64,000 nt of DNA from M3007 sp046316495 (GCA_046316495.1 JBKDAM010000076.1:5891-69890), one strand, 5' to 3'. Counted from the stretch's first letter, positions 18,901 to 28,503 are shown. Numbers and translations are program-made. Notes: generated by a model from the sequence alone, not told the origin.

Positions 18901-21900
18901 ATATAGCACAGGTTCTTAACCCAGTCAATGGCTGCAGCGCAAGCGATACCATTCAGGTAGTTTCGGACCAGCAGGCCCCTCCTGTGAGTGCCGTGTTACC
19001 CCCCGTACTCAATTGTATTAACACTACACTACAACTTCAATTGGACAATACGGCCAGCAATTTTACCTATAACTGGGACACAATGAATGGATTGCTCTTA
19101 CAAGGAGCCAACTCCTCCAGCCCTTCTGTGGGCGCCCCCGGCAACTACCTATGTATCATCACGAATCCCGGCAACGGTTGTGTGACCGTACTTTCTGTTC
19201 CAGTCGATGAAGACCTGACAGCGCCTAGTTTACAGTTGGCTCCAACGACTCTTTTGACCTGTACCAATTTGGTAGTACCCATCAATGCCAACACCAATAC
19301 TGCTCTTCTCGATTGGTCCACCACCAATGGCCAATTTGCGGTGGACCCAGGAACGGCAACTACAGCTTTGGTCAACGCACCTGGTACCTACCAAGTCATC
19401 GCAACGGATAATAATACAGGCTGTACCACCGTTCAAAGTATCCTAGTTCAGCAAGATATCGTAGCCCCCTCTGTCAATGCAGGCAATCCAGACACCCTAG
19501 ATTGTCAGATTACTAGTCTAAATCTGAGCGGTACAGCATCTGCGGGTGCCCAATTAATCTGGACTGGCCCCGCAGGTATAAATATTGGTGGAGCAACCAC
19601 CTTATCACCCACCATTTCCGCGCCTGGCACATACCAACTTATTGCTACTAACCCTTCAAATGGATGCTCCAGCTCAGATGATGTAGAGATTTCGGAAGAT
19701 AGTAATGCGCCATCGGCATCCATTCAAACTCCAGGCGTCCTTACCTGCACCAATAATCAGCTGAACCTCCAGGGACAGGGAACTGCTAATAGTCCGGTGA
19801 CCTATCTTTGGCAAGCCAGTAATGGCGGAGCCATCATCGGTGCCTCCAACCAACCTTCGATTTTGATTAGTCAACCAGGCACGTACCAACTCCTGGTAAC
19901 CAGCACCGAAAATGGTTGTACAGCAACTGCCTCCGTTCCCGTTCAACAGAATACCACCCCACCGAGTCTCCAAGCACCTGCAGGAGCGCAGCTAACTTGT
20001 TCTCAACCCACCCCAAGTTTGACCGCACAAGTTGCTTCGGGGACGCTTGTAACCTGGACTACCCAAACAGGGCTGATCCTGAGTGGCGCTAATAGCCCGC
20101 AGATTGTCACTGGTGCTGGTGGCTCTTATACCATCACTGCTACGAACCCGGTGAATGGCTGTCAATCCAGCGCTTTTTCCATAGTTTCTGTAGACACCTT
20201 AGCACCTGCTATCGCGATCCTACCCCCGTCCACGCTGACCTGTACTCAAACACAATTAAACCTGGTTGGCCAGGTGCAACAACCCAGCGCCAATTTTACC
20301 AGTAGCTGGAGTACCATTGGCGGACAATTGGTGTCAGGAACCCAGGGACTTAATCCTACGGTCAATCAGCCGGGAACGTATACCCTTTTTGTCACCAACC
20401 AACAAAACGGTTGCAGCACCAGCACCAGTACACAAGTTTTACAAAATACAACCCCACCCCTTGCTACCGCGGTACCCAATGCAACAATTACCTGCGTTGA
20501 AACAAGCCCCGCGTTGAACGGGACTGGATCGTCCCCGGGAACCTATCTTTGGACAGGTCCGCAAATTAATAGTGGAGCCAACAGCCTCCAGCCATTGGTT
20601 GGAGCCCCTGGAAACTATCAGCTTCAGGTGACAGACCCAAGCAATGGGTGTACCGCGACTACAACGGTAATGGTGGCACTCGACCAGCTTGCTCCTCTCC
20701 TTAGCATAACTACCGCCCCCACTCTCACCTGCACCAACCTACTTTCACCGCTATCTGCCTCCGTGCTTAACTTACCTCCTGGTACGTTTAGCCCTGTTTG
20801 GAGCACTACCAACGGGCAAATAGTCAGCGGAAATACTACCTTGGAGCCAGCTGTAGCGCTGCCTGGAAACTATCAATTGCAAGTAACAAACCTCAGTAAT
20901 GGTTGTACCAGCACTGCCAGCACCCTGGTATTGCAGGATATTACCGCTCCTCCGGCGGATGCAGGTCCAAATGCCTTACTGCATTGTAATCAATTAAACC
21001 CTATCCTGACGGGCAACAGTCTGCCGGGTATGGCCTATCAATGGACCGGTGGACCAATTTCCGCTGGTCAGAACAGCAGTATTGCCACTGTGGACGCGGC
21101 AGGGGTGTATACCTTATTCGTTACTAACCCTGCCAACGGATGTACCTCTTCTGATGTTGCTGAAGTAATAGAGGTGGCGCCTCCAGAATTCGATTTGGAC
21201 ATCGTGCAACCCGATTGCCGGAATACCCAGGGGCTGGTGGAAATAGTTCCAATACCAAGCGGCAACCTCAGTTCTACCCAGTACTCTTTTGACGGAGGGC
21301 TTAGCTATTCCTCCCTTACCCAAAAAGCACTACTGCCAGGGGAATACACCTTGGTAATTCGGGATGCCTTTGGTTGTACAAGTGAGGAGAATGTACTGAT
21401 AGAAGAGCCTTTTATTCCAAGTGTCACTTTGCCAGCCGTTTACAGAATAGAGCAGGGCGAAAGCATACAGTTAGTACCCCAGACCGATCCTGCACCTTCT
21501 GAAATTGCGATTTGGAGTTGGACACCTGGCACCCATATAGATTGTGAAGATTGTGAGCGCCCATTGGTAAGTCCACTGAAGACGACGGAGTACTTCCTAA
21601 CTATTACAGACCAAAATGGCTGTACAGCAAATGCACGCACCCGCGTGGAGGTAGATGAACGCCGTTACGTATATGCGCCGAATATTTTCACCCCGGAAAG
21701 TGCTGACAACAACAATCGTTTTTTGGTCTTCACCCGTGGAGCCCTGGAAATTCAGCTATTGCAAATTTTTGACCGCTGGGGCAACTTAGTGTGGCAAGGC
21801 GAGCATCTCAGCCCCAACAATCCTGCGCAGGGTTGGGATGGAAACCTAGGCGGCGTCGCAGTGAATCCAGGAGTTTTTGTCTGGAAAGCCAATATCCTAT

Positions 21901-21953
21901 TCCCTGATGGAAGGCTGGAAGTCTATGCAGGAGATGTTACAGTAGCGCGATAG
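15906..21953 (+). CDS. Giant surface protein with ~18 Ig/PKD-like repeats and a type B T9SS sorting domain
   Basis: This 2015-residue secreted protein starts at ATG 15906, with a signal peptide ending near TLPAIAQC. After one Ig-like unit, a jelly-roll-like carbohydrate-binding domain follows (about 95-265; INNGDFESGNSNF and CANICVVNQ-type strands). About 18 tandem repeats of ~95 residues come next, each ending in a TNPSNGC-type motif and starting with a conserved CxxxxxLN strand. A SprB-like unit (EFDLDIVQPDC) and the C-terminal CHU_C/gliding-motility type B T9SS domain (YAPNIFTPES, FDRWGNLVWQG, GWDGN) end the protein. It is predicted to be exported by T9SS and attached to the surface; adhesion or gliding is inferred. 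A long terminator follows at 21962-22021. Confidence 0.92.
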   Translation: MGRFYHILLQSVLFSLSALFTLPAIAQCPITVSAGEDIYLCNPPTPTQLQGSIDGDYLNFTWTPTQGLTGIQTLSPTVNVTQTTNYVLTVKAVNTEINLINNGDFESGNSNFSSNYTYSPGNLWPEGVYDVLADPSTAHSNFAACNDHTSGGGQMMAVNGNAAPNQNVWCQTVSIQPNTEYAFTAWGTSLVGAAPAILQFSVNGTNLGTPFALSPALCTWQKFYAIWNSGANVSANICVVNQNTAVSGNDFALDDISFSPVCVVRDTVTAHVINLAAVASPSTQLIPCEGAQITLNGTGSSTGPNITYEWDSPNGNIVSGANTLMPVVDAAGTYVLTVTFNNGQIECTKTATVTVTQSAPLLAWITPPQPLGCGGSSVNLTANSSQGNASYAWNTLNGNIVSGANQKICSVNQPGEYTVTVTNTATGCTSTAEVTVFEATDPPNAVATAVDTLSCLQPTTVLSGLGSSVGPGITYLWSTVSGGNIASGQNSLNATVNGPGVYALAVTNTANSCVTIDTVSVFSNINLPILDIPTPDTFDCATSLVNLSSSLQPAGFTYQWSTTGGQIISPTNAAQVQTSAPGMYSLTVTNPSNGCSSQDSVLVLANFMAPTAVALSPDSITCVQNSVLLSGAGSSTGPLFSYQWSGPGLVSGENTLNPVVNSAGSYTLVVLNQQNACRDTATTTVFSDANAITAVANAPDTLDCATFQIVLNSNGSSSGPGFTYEWTTNNGIIAGGANSPNPTVLSTGTYHLLLTNPANGCTSTDQAVVLQDTLHPTLSIAFPDTLTCSDPIIQLQATTGNGASLQLLWSTHSGNIVAGHTTSSPSVSAPGFYTLQVLNPSNGCSALDSVMVQQEAGLPVVVITPPEVINCQSPSIVLNATNSSSGMSINWSASNGGQYQSGTNTLSPIVQSAGNYQLTLTNLSNGCTATGEVTVVADQVPPPAIGGPNVTLTCLDPMQVLTVNADSVGNFLYQWQTQGGVLPPVTSEPSIAVTSAGTYIAQVLNPVNGCSASDTIQVVSDQQAPPVSAVLPPVLNCINTTLQLQLDNTASNFTYNWDTMNGLLLQGANSSSPSVGAPGNYLCIITNPGNGCVTVLSVPVDEDLTAPSLQLAPTTLLTCTNLVVPINANTNTALLDWSTTNGQFAVDPGTATTALVNAPGTYQVIATDNNTGCTTVQSILVQQDIVAPSVNAGNPDTLDCQITSLNLSGTASAGAQLIWTGPAGINIGGATTLSPTISAPGTYQLIATNPSNGCSSSDDVEISEDSNAPSASIQTPGVLTCTNNQLNLQGQGTANSPVTYLWQASNGGAIIGASNQPSILISQPGTYQLLVTSTENGCTATASVPVQQNTTPPSLQAPAGAQLTCSQPTPSLTAQVASGTLVTWTTQTGLILSGANSPQIVTGAGGSYTITATNPVNGCQSSAFSIVSVDTLAPAIAILPPSTLTCTQTQLNLVGQVQQPSANFTSSWSTIGGQLVSGTQGLNPTVNQPGTYTLFVTNQQNGCSTSTSTQVLQNTTPPLATAVPNATITCVETSPALNGTGSSPGTYLWTGPQINSGANSLQPLVGAPGNYQLQVTDPSNGCTATTTVMVALDQLAPLLSITTAPTLTCTNLLSPLSASVLNLPPGTFSPVWSTTNGQIVSGNTTLEPAVALPGNYQLQVTNLSNGCTSTASTLVLQDITAPPADAGPNALLHCNQLNPILTGNSLPGMAYQWTGGPISAGQNSSIATVDAAGVYTLFVTNPANGCTSSDVAEVIEVAPPEFDLDIVQPDCRNTQGLVEIVPIPSGNLSSTQYSFDGGLSYSSLTQKALLPGEYTLVIRDAFGCTSEENVLIEEPFIPSVTLPAVYRIEQGESIQLVPQTDPAPSEIAIWSWTPGTHIDCEDCERPLVSPLKTTEYFLTITDQNGCTANARTRVEVDERRYVYAPNIFTPESADNNNRFLVFTRGALEIQLLQIFDRWGNLVWQGEHLSPNNPAQGWDGNLGGVAVNPGVFVWKANILFPDGRLEVYAGDVTVAR

Positions 21954-21961
21954 ATTATTCC

Positions 21962-22021
21962 ATATAAAAATAAAAAAGCCCTGCTTACTTTGTTGACAAG
22001 CAGGGCTTTTTATTTTTATAT
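21962..22021. terminator. Very long bidirectional terminator
   Basis: The 25-nt left arm (21962-21986) and 24-nt right arm (21998-22021) pair nearly perfectly around an 11-nt loop. The GC core GCCCTGCTT/AAGCAGGGC is flanked by A/T arms that also pair and give U-tracts on both strands. It separates the giant cargo gene from the convergent fbp. Confidence 0.95.
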
Positions 22022-22033
22022 GGATTTACCGCG

Positions 22034-23083
22034 TTAAAGAGGAAGCGCTGAGTACCGCTCGATAAAGGCTTTAAGCTCATCGACCAATACCGGAGAACCA
22101 ATCGCAATGGTGCTTCGTTGATGCAGCTCTTTTGGCTCGATGTCTAATATACGTTTTAGCTGAGCATTGACAGCCTTACCCCCCGCCTGCTCAACGACAA
22201 AGGCCAGCGGATTACATTCATACAATAACCGCAGTTTCCCCTTTGGAAATTTACGGGTACTTGGATAGAGAAAGATCCCCCCTTGAATAAGGATTCGGTG
22301 GATATCACTCACCATACTGCCTATGTATCGGAGCCCATAATTTTGGTCGCTACAATGGTCAATGTACCGCCGCATCTCCAGATCAAATTTGGAATAATAA
22401 CCCTGATTAACCGAGTAATAATTACCACTGTCTGGAATCCGCATGTTCCGATGGCTTAAACAAAATTCTCCAATCGAGGGATCCAATGTAAAGCCATTTA
22501 CGCCACGCCCTGTGGAGTAGACCAAAATGGTGGATGTACCATACAATACATAGCCAGCCGCTACTTGGCGAATTCCTGGCTGAAGAAAATCCTCTAATTG
22601 GGCAGGACCCTCTGCAGGCGACTTCCGACGATAAATGGCAAAAATGGTCCCGACAGACACATTGACATCGATGTTAGAGGAACCATCTAATGGGTCAAAT
22701 AACACCACATAATGGCTTTGTTTGCTTCCAACCTTAGGAATCAACTGAATATCGTCGTTTTCTTCCGATGCAATCGCGCAGCATTCCCCAGAATTTTGAA
22801 GGCATTCAATTAGCTTTTCATTGGCATACACATCCAGCTTCTGCTGGGTGTCACCAGAGGTGTTAGAGGCTCCATCGGCCTCCCCCACAATGCTAACTAG
22901 ACCCGCCTTATTGACCTCCCGATTCACAATTTTGGCGGCAACTCCAATATCTCGAAGCAGCCCTGTCAGTTCGCCCGTCGCGAACTCAAAATCTTTTTCG
23001 GAGCGGATGATGAACTCATCCAGGGTAATTATGCGGTTTGCGTTTGGTTTAATTTCAGGACTTTTTTTGGTGGTGGTGGACAT
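22034..23083 (-). CDS. fbp: Class I fructose-1,6-bisphosphatase
   Basis: This 349-residue gluconeogenic phosphatase hydrolyses fructose 1,6-bisphosphate to fructose 6-phosphate. The metal-binding and catalytic signature LFDPLDGSSNIDVNVSVGTIFAIY is present. The sugar-binding region includes YIGSMVSDIHRILIQGGIFLYPST. The N-terminus has a short basic extension before TLDEFI. The length fits the family (about 330-350). The MCE gene ends 62 nt upstream on the same strand, so the two may be in one transcript, although their functions differ. Confidence 0.95.
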   Translation of the reverse strand: MSTTTKKSPEIKPNANRIITLDEFIIRSEKDFEFATGELTGLLRDIGVAAKIVNREVNKAGLVSIVGEADGASNTSGDTQQKLDVYANEKLIECLQNSGECCAIASEENDDIQLIPKVGSKQSHYVVLFDPLDGSSNIDVNVSVGTIFAIYRRKSPAEGPAQLEDFLQPGIRQVAAGYVLYGTSTILVYSTGRGVNGFTLDPSIGEFCLSHRNMRIPDSGNYYSVNQGYYSKFDLEMRRYIDHCSDQNYGLRYIGSMVSDIHRILIQGGIFLYPSTRKFPKGKLRLLYECNPLAFVVEQAGGKAVNAQLKRILDIEPKELHQRSTIAIGSPVLVDELKAFIERYSALPL

Positions 23084-23145
23084 TTATAAATCTGGTTAGG
23101 AAATGACACTTTAGTCGCTTATCTTACGACAAGCAAGGGTTGGGC

Positions 23146-24258
23146 CTATTGTTTTCCCATCACCTTCTGATTATAGTCCCGCTCCAAACTGTCAATCAAC
23201 AGTTGGTAGGCAGGATCCTCAATGGGGGAAACATAGCCTTTTGTTTTATTTTTCCCGAATACTTTCAGCTTCAGGGTGGTGTATCGCTTCGGATTAAGGC
23301 GAATATCCTGTTCCAGCAATGCCAAGTGGCGGGTAGTTCGGGCCAAATTGGTGTACAACTCCTCGTCGGTCAGCAATTTGCCGATGGAGCCTTGACCATC
23401 TGACAAATGTTGAGCGAGGGTATCTACCTTTTGTATGGTTTTTTCAGTAGCTTTTAGGGTATTTCGAAGGGAGCTGACAGCCACAATCACAGAATCGATG
23501 GCAACGGTAGCTGATTTAGCAGTTGCATCTAAATTTGCGTTTTTTAACTGAGCACTCACTGCCGATAAATTTGCCAACACCTCAGAAATTTCTTTGTTGC
23601 TGTTGCGCAAATTTTTGGTGATCTCTGCTGCATTCCCCACCGTTGCGGAAAGATTTCCAGCGCTGGCATCCATTAATCGATTCAATTTGGTGGTTGCTTG
23701 AGCAATATTGATCAAAGACGTTTCCAATGCGCGCATGGAAGGGCCCAGCCCATCTGGATCGTTCGGATTAGCGATGGAGTCAAAGACAGCTTTAATTTTT
23801 TCCGTGTAAGGATCTAGTTGAGCAGGATCTCCCAAAAGACTTTGGGCAATAGACCTGGTTTCTCCTTTGAGGTAGTCCCCACTTTCAGCACAACCTTCTC
23901 CATCGCAAGGATGTGGAATCACTAATTCAATAGCCTTACCACCCATTAACGTCAGACCAATAATGGCAGCGGTGGCATCCTTAGGGATTTGTACATTTTT
24001 TTCCACATTCAACACAACTATCAAGGACTTGTCGTCTGCTTCATCCACATAAATATCTTTGACCATACCTACCTGCAGACCGCTGATAAAAATAGGGGCA
24101 GAAGGCCGCAATTGGTCCACATTCTCGTATTTTACATAAAACGTCTGAGAGGAGGTAAGAATATTCACCCCTTTCAGGAACTTATATCCCCAAATGGCCG
24201 CAGCCAAGGCAGCAATCGTCAGAATTCCAACTTTAGTTTCGTTCCGGATCTTTAACAT
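23146..24258 (-). CDS. MCE/MlaD domain lipid transport protein
   Basis: This 370-residue protein is anchored by one N-terminal transmembrane helix (VGILTIAALAAAIWGYKFL) and carries one MCE domain (about residues 35-115; YVKYENVDQLRPSAPIFISG, GLTLMGGKAIELV). The rest is mostly helical and coiled-coil-like. MCE proteins form hexameric rings that ferry phospholipids between inner and outer membranes. The ATG at 24258 is chosen; an in-frame TTG at 24273 would only extend the N-terminus. The adjacent amidase gene lies 201 nt upstream on the same strand. The permease and ATPase partners (MlaE, MlaF) are not in this window. Confidence 0.9.
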   Translation of the reverse strand: MLKIRNETKVGILTIAALAAAIWGYKFLKGVNILTSSQTFYVKYENVDQLRPSAPIFISGLQVGMVKDIYVDEADDKSLIVVLNVEKNVQIPKDATAAIIGLTLMGGKAIELVIPHPCDGEGCAESGDYLKGETRSIAQSLLGDPAQLDPYTEKIKAVFDSIANPNDPDGLGPSMRALETSLINIAQATTKLNRLMDASAGNLSATVGNAAEITKNLRNSNKEISEVLANLSAVSAQLKNANLDATAKSATVAIDSVIVAVSSLRNTLKATEKTIQKVDTLAQHLSDGQGSIGKLLTDEELYTNLARTTRHLALLEQDIRLNPKRYTTLKLKVFGKNKTKGYVSPIEDPAYQLLIDSLERDYNQKVMGKQ

Positions 24259-24459
24259 GTATAATTGATACAAAAGCTAACATCGAACTGGTTTGGTAGC
24301 AAAGCAAGAGAAGGCATTCAAAAAGAAACGAAAACCGTTCAATGGTCCTCAACTCTGACCTCAACCTCCGGCAGTAAAGCCAATTAACAAGACGATGGTT
24401 ATGGTTATAAAATATATTCTAAATTTAATTCTTATGTTACTGCAATTGATATCTAAACC

Positions 24460-25560
24460 TTACCTGCTCATCACTTTTGCTGTTCTAAATCCGAGGTTTT
24501 TGACCTCCGACAGCACTTTTTCTGCCTCCTCTTTACTTCGGTAGGTACCCAAGTAGTAACGGAATTCGGAGGATGTTTGCTCCTCCTTTACATCGGCCAA
24601 TAGAGCCAACTTTCCCGCCTCTTTGTCCAACTTGCTAGGCCAACTGAGCAAGTGAATAATGTACCCGCTCTCCGACTTAACCGCCACAACTGGGCGCTCA
24701 GCGAATGGATTTTCGGATGGGGGCCGTTTTTTCACACTTCCTTTGGAGGCCGACTTATCTTCCATCTGAGATTTGTAGGCTTCAAACCCTTGGAAAATAG
24801 CTTCCGCTATTTCTTGCCTTCCTATTTCGGAGTAAAGGTACGCATCTTCCTGCTTGTTTGTCATGTACCCCGCTTCAATTAATATAGAAGGCATGGCGGT
24901 TTCCCTTAAAACCAGGAATCCAGCTTGTTTGACTCCTCTATCAATCCTTTTAGCAACTTTATTAGAAAAATATTGGATTTGCTGGGCAAGCAGAATACTT
25001 TGTTCGAGGTAAAATCCCTGCCAGACACTGCCTAATATGTGGGCTTCCGGGCTGTTAGGGTCATACCCCTCGTAATTTTTACGGTAGTTATCCTCCAAAA
25101 AAATGGAAGCATTCTCTCGCTTGGCTACCTCCAAGTTCTCTGCAGCGGTGTGCAAGCCCATTACATACGTTTCAGCGCCTTCCGTACTTGCCTTTGAGAT
25201 AGCATTACAATGTACACTGATAAACAAATCGGCATTGTTTCGATTGGCAATAGCAGCCCGCTCTTTCAACTCTACAAACACATCGGAATCGCGGGTGTAA
25301 ATTACCTCTACATCAGGGTAGGCCGCCTTAATTTTTGCACCCAAGGCTAGTACAATCGCAAGGGTGTTGTCCTTTTCGTAGGTTTTGCTGACACCAATAC
25401 AACCAGGGTCTTTCCCTCCATGGCCTGCGTCCAAAACCACCTTCCGAAGGCGGTAGGAAGTAGTTGTTTCAGGCTGTTTTTCAGGGACAACGTTAAAGTT
25501 TTGTAAAAAAAGCCACGCAAAAAGCGCTAGCATCGTTCGGATAACGGACTTTTGTGGCAT
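24460..25560 (-). CDS. N-acetylmuramoyl-L-alanine amidase with C-terminal SPOR domain
   Basis: This 366-residue peptidoglycan amidase of the Amidase_3 fold has the zinc ligands in VVLDAGHGGKDPG and SVHCN, and the catalytic region LIEAGYMTN. The N-terminus has a hydrophobic signal-like segment (ALFAWLFLQNF). The C-terminal ~75 residues resemble a SPOR domain (SGYIIHLLSWPSK, FRYYLGTYRSKEEAEKVL), which binds denuded septal glycan. The enzyme splits daughter cells in related bacteria. The start ATG is 25560. It is divergent from lptD, with 96 bp between the starts. Confidence 0.9.
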   Translation of the reverse strand: MPQKSVIRTMLALFAWLFLQNFNVVPEKQPETTTSYRLRKVVLDAGHGGKDPGCIGVSKTYEKDNTLAIVLALGAKIKAAYPDVEVIYTRDSDVFVELKERAAIANRNNADLFISVHCNAISKASTEGAETYVMGLHTAAENLEVAKRENASIFLEDNYRKNYEGYDPNSPEAHILGSVWQGFYLEQSILLAQQIQYFSNKVAKRIDRGVKQAGFLVLRETAMPSILIEAGYMTNKQEDAYLYSEIGRQEIAEAIFQGFEAYKSQMEDKSASKGSVKKRPPSENPFAERPVVAVKSESGYIIHLLSWPSKLDKEAGKLALLADVKEEQTSSEFRYYLGTYRSKEEAEKVLSEVKNLGFRTAKVMSR

Positions 25561-25656
25561 AAAGCAATTGTTTGGTGGGTGCAAATATCGTTCTTTTCCA
25601 CAGAACTACAGAGAATCACCCCCATTAACGCAGCATTTATCCTTTTTACTATACCA

Positions 25657-28389
25657 ATGACCCGCTATTTTTTCGGTATTCTGGCGTACCTCTCCTGCTG
25701 GAGTCTCTCGTATGCTCAAAACCCTAACCTGCCGTCTGACTCCCTCTCAGCAGCAGGAAAAACAGCGGCCATCTCGACCGACACCTTGCCTCCCGCTGAC
25801 TCGAGCGTTGCGGTCGTAGATCTATCCCAGATTCCTATCTCCAATGATGCCTTAAGCGATGAAGTGAAATATGCCGCCAAAGACTCTATGTGGTTCGATG
25901 TAGCAAAACGACAGGTCCATCTCTATGGTTCTGCTTCTGTAACTTATACCACCTTGGAGATCAAAGCGGGCTATATTTTGCTGGACTACCAAGTGAACGA
26001 AATCTTGGCCACCTCGTTTCAAGATTCAAGTGGAATGTTGGTGGAACTACCCGAGTTCAAGGATAAAGACCAAGCTTTCACAGCTGGTAAAATCCGATAT
26101 AATTTTAAATCCAAAAAAGGAATTATCTACGAGGCCCGAACCCAACAACAAGACCTCTATGTTTTGGGTGAAAAAGCAAAATTCATCGGCGCACCAGGGA
26201 CAGATACCACCGCTCAAAATACCATTTACAATCAAAATGCCCTCATTACCACCTGCAACGCAGCACATCCTCACTTCGGAATCCGAACTCAAAAATTAAA
26301 AGTAATCCCCAACAAACTCGTGGTAACGGGCATTTCCAACCTGGAACTCGCGGGGATTCCAACTCCTTTTGTGCTCCCTTTTGGCTTCTATCCCATCACC
26401 AAAAACCGAAAAGCCGGCGTAATTATCCCGCAAGACTTCAACTTCGCAGAGGTGGAAGGACTCGGTTTGCAGGACTTTGGATGGTACCAGCCTATTAACG
26501 ACCACATGGACGCCAAACTGCTGTTCAACGCCTTCGTGAATGGTAGCTTCGGAGTATCCGGCAACCTCAACTACAACTACATTTACCAAAGCACTGGTAG
26601 CTTCCAAATAAGGTACAACCGCCGTATCCGAGAAAATGAACGGGCTGAAAAAGTAGCCTTTCCGTCCTTTGGACTGCGGATAAACCACCAACAAGATGCT
26701 CGTGCACACCCCTCCCGGAAATTCGGGGGGTCGGTAAATATCGAAACGAATCGCGACCAAAACCGAAACCGAAATGACTTCAACAGCGTCTATCAAAACC
26801 AGCTGAGCTCCAACCTCAGCTACAATAAAACCTTCCCTGGTAAACCCTATCAGGTCTCGGTGGCCTTTACACACACCCAAAATACAGGTACCCGAAAAAT
26901 GAATGTCACCCTCCCAGAGGCGACCTTCACCCTCCAGCGAATTTACCCCTTCAAACAAAAAAACAGAGTGGGGAGCGAAAAATGGTTTGAAAAAATAAGC
27001 CTTACCTACAATTCCCAGTTCAAAAATAGCTTTACGGATGTCCCAGACACCCTGTTGTTTACCCGCCAAACCCTACAAAACACCAAGGCCGGCATGCAGC
27101 ACAAGGCCAATTCAGATGTTAACTTCAAACTCCTGAAATTCATCAATATTACCCCCAATATAAGCTACGACGAAAGCTGGTACCCCTACATTGTGAGCCG
27201 AGAGTTCGACCCCACCCCCACCCTCGTCTACGATACCATTCGCCAAAATGGAGAAATCATTGGAATTGAGGTAGATAGTAATGCCAGTAAATGGGGCCGA
27301 GATACCCTGATTCGCAAATATGGCTTCTACCAGTACCGCAACTTCAATGCAGGCGTTAGCGCCAGCACTTCCGTATTTGGTACCGTCCAATTCAAAAAAG
27401 GCTGGCTGAAAGGCATCCGCCATAAAATTACCCCCTCCGCTAGCATTGGTTTCGGACCCGACTACTCCCAAAATGATTTTTTCTTCCGCGAAGTGGAAAC
27501 TTCTTCCCGACCAGGCTTCAGCAACCCAAGGCGGTATAGTATTTTTGATGAGGGTATTTATGGCCGACCTTCTACCTCTGCCCGAAGTATGGTACTTAGC
27601 TATAGCCTCCTTAATGTACTGGAAATCAAACACTTCTCAAAGAGAGATACCACCGGTAAGGGGCGAAAAACCAAGATCTTTGATAACCTCAATTTTTCCG
27701 GCAACTACAACTTTTCTGCCGATACCCTGCGCTGGAGTACCGTGGGCACTAACGGGGTATTCCGTTTGTTTAAAGGCATCAGTACACTCAACTGGCAGCT
27801 AGGCTTTGATCCTTACGTTTTAAATAACCAGGGAAGAAGAATCAACGAATTTGCCCTTCAGCAGAACGGAAAATTGCTCCGTCTGGATCGATTTGGAGTT
27901 CGGCTCAACACCGGATTTACCGTCAATCAAATCCGAAAAATGGTTGAAGAAGCCCGAAAAGAGACTCCCTCCGAAGGGGGGCCACCCGGCAGCACCCGGC
28001 CTGCCGGCCGACAAGCTCCCGATGATCTATTGGGTTGGTTCGACAAGTTCAGCCTCACCCATTACATCTCCTATGAGCGTCAATATGTGCCTGGAACCAA
28101 CCGGGACACCTTCTTAATCGGTCAGCACAACCTGGCGATACGAGGTAATATTCCTGTCTCCTCCAAGTGGACGGTCAATATAAGCAACATCTCCTACGAC
28201 TTTAAAGCAAAGCAGTTCGTTTACCCGGATTTAGGCATTTCCCGCGACTTGCATTGTTGGGAAATGAGCCTTAGCTGGCAGCCTACGAGGGGTACTTACT
28301 TCTTTACGATTCAAGCCCGCCCGGGCACCTTCCAATTCTTGAAAGTGCCGTACCGACAAAACAACTTTGATGCTCAGGGCACATTCTAA
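25657..28389 (+). CDS. lptD: LPS-assembly outer-membrane protein LptD-like
   Basis: This 910-residue outer-membrane protein is predicted to insert lipopolysaccharide into the outer leaflet. The start ATG 25657 gives signal peptide MTRYFFGILAYLSCWSLSYAQ. The N-terminal domain (about 50-200) shows the OstA/LptA-like strand pattern, including AKRQVHLYGSASVTYTTLEIKAGYILLDY. The remainder consists of amphipathic beta strands with Asn/Tyr/Arg, suggestive of a ~26-strand barrel. A cysteine-poor plan and length near 900 are usual for Bacteroidota LptD. Residues 765-790 have a Pro/Gly-rich insertion. The region opposite the amidase start probably contains its promoter. Confidence 0.85.
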   Translation: MTRYFFGILAYLSCWSLSYAQNPNLPSDSLSAAGKTAAISTDTLPPADSSVAVVDLSQIPISNDALSDEVKYAAKDSMWFDVAKRQVHLYGSASVTYTTLEIKAGYILLDYQVNEILATSFQDSSGMLVELPEFKDKDQAFTAGKIRYNFKSKKGIIYEARTQQQDLYVLGEKAKFIGAPGTDTTAQNTIYNQNALITTCNAAHPHFGIRTQKLKVIPNKLVVTGISNLELAGIPTPFVLPFGFYPITKNRKAGVIIPQDFNFAEVEGLGLQDFGWYQPINDHMDAKLLFNAFVNGSFGVSGNLNYNYIYQSTGSFQIRYNRRIRENERAEKVAFPSFGLRINHQQDARAHPSRKFGGSVNIETNRDQNRNRNDFNSVYQNQLSSNLSYNKTFPGKPYQVSVAFTHTQNTGTRKMNVTLPEATFTLQRIYPFKQKNRVGSEKWFEKISLTYNSQFKNSFTDVPDTLLFTRQTLQNTKAGMQHKANSDVNFKLLKFINITPNISYDESWYPYIVSREFDPTPTLVYDTIRQNGEIIGIEVDSNASKWGRDTLIRKYGFYQYRNFNAGVSASTSVFGTVQFKKGWLKGIRHKITPSASIGFGPDYSQNDFFFREVETSSRPGFSNPRRYSIFDEGIYGRPSTSARSMVLSYSLLNVLEIKHFSKRDTTGKGRKTKIFDNLNFSGNYNFSADTLRWSTVGTNGVFRLFKGISTLNWQLGFDPYVLNNQGRRINEFALQQNGKLLRLDRFGVRLNTGFTVNQIRKMVEEARKETPSEGGPPGSTRPAGRQAPDDLLGWFDKFSLTHYISYERQYVPGTNRDTFLIGQHNLAIRGNIPVSSKWTVNISNISYDFKAKQFVYPDLGISRDLHCWEMSLSWQPTRGTYFFTIQARPGTFQFLKVPYRQNNFDAQGTF

Positions 28390-28503
28390 GCCCATTTTAA
28401 ACAGACTTTTGAAGGGAGTTACCCGTAATACCCCGAAAAATTTGAACAAAGTGTAGCAGACTTTGGTAGATAAGTGTTTCTTTTGCCCACTTAATTTTCA
28501 CCG

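Noticed and set aside
15906..21953. Repeated segments as a possible CRISPR array
   Set aside because: The repeats are ~285 nt, diverged at nucleotide level, fully in one reading frame and match Ig-like protein repeats.
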